The translations under genes and the position numbers were made by a program. 64,000 nt of DNA from Ustulina deusta. Taxonomy: Eukaryota; Ascomycota; Sordariomycetes; Xylariales; Xylariaceae. This document shows, piece by piece, positions 59,899 through 64,000 of the stretch. A model generated the notes under the pieces. That model did no database searches. It was given only the letters and a program-made list of their open reading frames with translations, and had not been told where the DNA came from. The stretch covers positions 806,001 through 870,000 of the forward strand of contig JAJNNX010000012.1 in the NCBI GenBank assembly GCA_023159155.1, written 5' to 3'. Each line of letters begins with the position of its first letter. Position 1 is the first letter of the stretch.

Positions 59899-61651
59899 TC
59901 AGCCGAGAGAATCCATTTCCTGGATCAATTGGCGCAGCACACCCTTCTCAGCGAGAACTCGTACCCATTGGTGTATGGCAGGTGTGTAATCCCGGCGCCG
60001 TGCGTGGATCATCTCGACGGCCTCGTCGACGGTGGCTACTTCGTTGATGTACTGCGCCTCCAGCACTTCTTGTTCGGTACGCAGCTCATGAGCCAACTTC
60101 TGGGCCGCGGCGATGTCGAAACTTGCATCGCTGACTCGGGCATCGAAAGAAGGATGTGGCGAGTACTGTGTGAGAATCTGCTCACGCGTCAGATTGAAAC
60201 GCGCGAGCCAGGCGTCGGGGAAGTTCTCCCATGGCGTAGGGACGTCCCATGACGGACTACCAGTGACCACGTCGTCGAGGGCCTTAGCCGTAGCGAGACT
60301 GGTCGCAAGGTTTCGGGATAAGGTCAGTAAGGGGGACTGGCAGATGGCTAGCAAGTTGAAGGCTAGGAATTCGTCGTTCTGGCGTCTCATGCGGTTTTGT
60401 ATGGCTGCACTGGCAACCTCGAGCCAATCGTCGCTCGCGTAAGGCCCTGTGGAAGATGAATTAGTTAGTGGATGTGTTGATAGCATGGAAGTATGACAGA
60501 GTGAGACGGAACGTACCAAGGCAAAGCGGCCTGCTTTCGAGACCATCGAGCTCCCACACCTGGCCGTCGACGGGGACAAACGCGATGTAATGATAGGTAC
60601 CCGGTTCGTAGTTGGGCTTGCTCGGTTTCGAAGCCCTTTTCTTTTTCTTTGGGGGCACTTTCTTCATTTTTGGCGCTGCATCGAACTTGTTCTTGAGCAG
60701 CAAGTCTTCAGAGAGTAAATCGTTTCGACTGGGAGGGGATTAGATGAGAACGACTAGAATGCTGCGCAAATAAAACATACCGAGCAACGGAATTGTGAAT
60801 AGCGCGGATAAAATCATTAGTGTCTAGAGCATGGCCACGATGAGGCGGAGGGAGCAGCTTCGTCATGTCTCTGAACTCTTCGAGCTCGGCGCCGAATTCG
60901 ACAGCATGGGTGTTCATGATGATGTTCATCAGCGCCACAGTAGCACAAGCGTTAGCAGTTGTCTAGTCATTGATTAGCTTCGAGCAAGCGTGAGACGGGA
61001 AGGTTCATGAGATACCTGGTTGCCAAACCAGAGGTTTGGGGGGCAGTCTTGGCGGGCCTCATTAGACTCGTCTTCATTCGTCCATTCGTACAGAAAGATG
61101 AAGCCGTAAACGGGTTTCCTAACCGTGTCAATCGTGCTCTTGTTTTGATAACAGAAGTGGTAGGCTTACGGGAGATCTGCTAGTGCTCTATCATCCAGTG
61201 CAAATACCTCCTGGACTTTGAGTGCCTTCGCATCGAGATCCTGAAGCATCGCGTTGAAAAAGGCCTGTACCAGAAAGTCAGTGCCGATGAATCGAACCAT
61301 AGTCTACCGGCTGAGAAGGTTGGGACTCACTGGTTCGGACTCCAACTCAACCCAGCCACGATACTCCTTCCGCTCATCGATATCCATGTGAGCAAATATC
61401 TCTTCTTGGAGAGAGGCGGCCCCTTCGGGAACAATCTGTTCTCGAGCAGCCTCTGCGGCTCTTCGCTTAGGTCTCTCGGCTCTAGCGATGATCTTGGATT
61501 CGCTGGGTTTCTCTGAAGGGATTATGTACTCCTCGTCATACTTCGGAGGTGCTTTCCTGGCCCTGGCTGATCGACGGATGCCGTTAACAATGGGCATGTC
61601 GTCCGACTCAGTGGACGTCGCCGTTATATTACCCTTCCCCATAGCGGCCAT
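59899..61651 (-). CDS. ubiquitin carboxyl-terminal hydrolase, UCH family (C12), UCH37/BAP1-like
   Basis: UCH enzymes release ubiquitin from small adducts or, for UCH37, trim chains at the proteasome; BAP1 types act on chromatin. Six exons on the minus strand, 61651-61331, 61264-61170, 61118-61016, 60962-60781, 60728-60517 and 60446-59899, give 486 residues. The catalytic set is complete and correctly spaced: Gln173 and Cys179 in NQTTANACAT, His280 in TYHYIAFVP, Asp295 in VWELDG. The Gln-Cys and His-Asp distances equal those of human UCHL1. Residues 1-107 form an extra basic/acidic N-terminal extension (RRSARARKAPPKYDEEY), and a Lys-rich insert (KKVPPKKKKRASKPSKP) lies in the active-site crossover region. 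The C-terminus, from about 390 (LRTEQEVLEAQYINEVATVD, then HARRRDYTPAIHQWVRVLAE), resembles the ULD tail of UCH37/BAP1. Nuclear location is inferred from the basic regions. Confidence 0.92.
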
Positions 61652-63250
61652 AAATGCAAACAAACAATATGTTGCTGTCGAGGTAGCAGGATTGATTAGA
61701 CAATGTGGGGTGTCGAGGTTGATATCAAGACGTTGTCGTTGTCGTTCCTGTTGTTCCTGTTGCGGGGGCTGGGGATGAATGCAATCATGCCCTCCTCAAC
61801 CTGGCGGGAACTTATCGATCGTCGTCGTCTTCTCTGCCGAGGCGGTGATAGCGTCGCTCTTTGAGACCCAAGGCTCTACGAGCTGCGAATGAGAAGCATC
61901 TGGTGTGTGGATGCTATCAAAGGAGGTGCGATCAGTCAGACTCGGCCGCCCTGGAAAGTCGAAGTTGCTACCAGACGGAAAACTTGGCATGTACATCTAG
62001 GCAGGGCTCGCAGGATCAAGCGGTTACTGTGATATCATGGCGTAGAGACAGGGTACTGTTTGAATAACCTGGGCGTAGTTTATGGTGTTGCGTGGCGTTT
62101 TGCGTATGGCCGAAGTGTATTGTTATTCTCGTCGTTGCCGCTCTTGCAGGTGGTGGAATACATGCAGGTCCGCGCCACCGGATGGCATTACCGAGCAGAT
62201 GCTGCGACGACACACATGGTGATATGGGTGTCAGGCTACGGCTGCTTCACATTAGCTGGACTCTGGTGTCACGGACGATGAGGTAGGTACCTGGGCGGGC
62301 AAAGCAGCTATTCTTATCGCAGGCCTCGCTTGAACTAGATGTATACTTAGATATGGGGACATGAGAACTATCCTAATGAGACAGGAGAACAAAGATGAGT
62401 GAATCTGCACCCAAGGCATACTAACAAAAAGACGTACACTTTTTGATGAAAATGGAGGCTGGACTCCGAGTTCTTTGCGATTGGAATGAGGAACACACCT
62501 CATTAGCTAATTCAGTATCTCTGCTTGCCGACGGTGGGTGTTCGATGAGGATGATGGTGATGATTGGGTTATAATATATGGGTGAAGCCGGAGAGAAAAG
62601 ACGACGGTTACCAGGCTGTTCTTCTCATTTCATACATCTCGTCTCATGTTCATGTTCCCATACAGTACTTAGATATAGCTGTGCCTGGAAGGTGATTGAT
62701 TGGATAATTGCTCAAGCTTCAGCTCAAGCTTGCGGAAGCTCTTGGCCAAGCTACCTAGGTAAAGTACCTACATCTGCATGGAGACATCCTTACGTCGATC
62801 CTTAGGTACCAGAAGCAATTTTGATAGGCACACTACAATGCCACCTGCCAAATGCCTGCTGGGTGGCCGATGCCAGCTGTCCCCACCAAGTTTCCTCTCT
62901 ATTGGATGCTTGACGCGCCGCGCGACGTGAACCCACCACTATCTAACCGCCAGGCTAGACTAGGTACCTAGGTACCAGTAGTGTGTACTTATCATCGTTT
63001 ATTTACTAGATACTTACCTCGATAGAATCCTAAAATTTGTCTCTGCCCTGCATCTGCCTTGCATCTGCCTCTGCCATAGCAACTACAACTACCTGTCCTG
63101 ACGTCCGAGGCAGCATTGCAGGCGCCTTCCATCCATCGCATCTCGCCAGTGCTTCGGTATTCCTTGTTCTGCCATTTTAGCTCGCCTTCACACCGTCACC
63201 CGCCGATGGTCTCGCACCGCCGCTGTCGCTAGCACCCGTCACGGAATGCC
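61652..63250. promoter_or_regulatory. divergent intergenic region between UCH and POM152
   Basis: 1.6 kb holds both promoters. Short frames at 61796-62286 lack motifs. Repeated TAGGTACC motifs lie at 62281-62291, 62753-62772 and 62959-62978, the last being a near-palindromic CTAGGTACCTAGGTACC cluster about 275 bases before the POM152 ATG. Confidence 0.4.
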
Positions 63251-64000
63251 ATGAGTGGCGCAACACCGCGTGGCCGTGTAGGCGGCTTTCCAGACACGCC
63301 AGTCGGCGGCTTCAGACATCGGGCGCCCGCTGGCTCGCCCACCCCCCCTCACGATCAGAATGGCCAGAGACCGAGGAGCTCTCTGCCTCCCGCCCCCGAA
63401 CACGCCTCCGCAGCTGCTCCCGACAGCCAGCCCTTGATTCCCCTCGCCGTCATCGACGCGCCCACCCAGCGTTTCTACGCCTGTGCCGTCTACGTCGCCC
63501 TGCTCGGATGGCGTCTGTACGACTATCTGCAGGTCCAGGACAATGGCGCCCACGCCTCCTACTTCTTCAAATGGGCCTTCATTGACGCCATCTATCTTTT
63601 CTCCCTCCCCCACTTCCGGATCCCCTGGCTGGAGCTGTCGTCTGAATTTGTTCTTGCCGCCTTCTTCGTCGCCGTCATTGGCGACTGGTGGCTGATGTAC
63701 AATATTCCCCTGCCTTTCCAGGGCTGGCTGCTTGCCGTGCTGAAGGTCTTCTACGACAAGGAGTTGGCTATTTCTGAGCACAACGTCAAGCTTTCGAGCA
63801 TCTTGCACAACTCGTCGCTCATTATGGGCAAGCAGATCATCAACATTCTTCCCGAAGGGTATGAAATCCCGCAATCATCAGGACACCGCCTACATTTGCT
63901 GACTGCTTTCGCTGCTTAGATCTGCTTTCTTGAACCCGGAGAGACACCCCTACTGCCTTAGTCCCGATCACCCCTTCGCTACCGTTCCTCTTTTCTTCAA
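63251..64000 (+). CDS. POM152: nucleoporin POM152, N-terminal part (cut by window end)
   Basis: Pom152 is an integral pore-membrane nucleoporin whose lumenal part forms a ring around the nuclear pore. Exon 1 is 63251-63858 and exon 2 starts at 63920, after a 61-nt intron (GTATGA donor, CTTAG acceptor), and runs off the window; about 229 residues are visible. Residues 1-70 are a disordered, Pro/Gly-rich nucleoplasmic start. Hydrophobic segments follow: RFYACAVYVALLGWRLYDYL, YFFKWAFIDAIYLFSL and EFVLAAFFVAVIGDWWLMYN. Next comes the family signature KLSSILHNSSLIMGKQIINI with LPEG, then SAFLNPERHPYCLSPD, which opens the lumenal region. The Ig-like repeats expected downstream lie outside the window. 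The ATG at 63251 agrees with the usual N-terminal length. Confidence 0.9.

Overview
The window is nuclear DNA of a filamentous ascomycete (Pezizomycotina, most likely Sordariomycetes). The grounds are many short GT..AG introns (42-189 nt, one of 317 nt) with CTAAC-type branch points just before the acceptor, long intergenic stretches, and fungal families such as ApsB/Mto1, a YIL108W-type metallopeptidase, a Whi5/Nrm1 repressor, a Pth11-type rhodopsin-fold receptor and the nucleoporin Pom152. I see no bacterial operons, CRISPR array, rRNA or intact tRNA gene. Exon joins were worked out by hand from splice signals, reading phase and family motifs. Fourteen of the fifteen genes could be modelled with consistent phase; one (26.0-27.9 kb) has an uncertain 5' end.

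Layout. 0-20.9 kb is fairly dense and mostly housekeeping: the 3' part of a conserved hypothetical gene; mitochondrial succinyl-CoA:3-ketoacid CoA transferase (-); UTP22/NRAP ribosome biogenesis factor (+); an FBXO21-like F-box/YccV protein (-); an ApsB/Mto1 microtubule-organising coiled-coil protein (+); and a metacaspase (-). 20.9-48.5 kb is gene-sparse: an uncharacterised protein (-), a Ser/Thr-rich single-pass membrane protein (+), a rhodopsin-domain receptor (-), and a multi-spanning membrane protein fused to a degenerate Ras-like domain (+), separated by 2-5 kb of non-coding DNA. 48.5-64 kb returns to conserved genes: a Whi5/Nrm1-like G1/S repressor (-), a zinc metallopeptidase with a jacalin-like C-terminus (+), phosphatidylserine synthase (+), a UCH37/BAP1-like deubiquitinase (-) and the 5' part of POM152 (+).

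Genes are individually transcribed. SCOT/UTP22, F-box/ApsB and UCH/POM152 are divergent pairs over 1.2-1.6 kb; UTP22/F-box, ApsB/metacaspase and PSS/UCH are convergent. No pathway cluster is evident.

The most unusual item is the gene at 42.0-43.3 kb. A polytopic membrane region is spliced, through a membrane helix that spans the exon junction, to a domain that aligns along its length with Ras GTPases but has lost the P-loop lysine, the NKxD motif and the SAK motif. It looks like a membrane-anchored pseudoGTPase.
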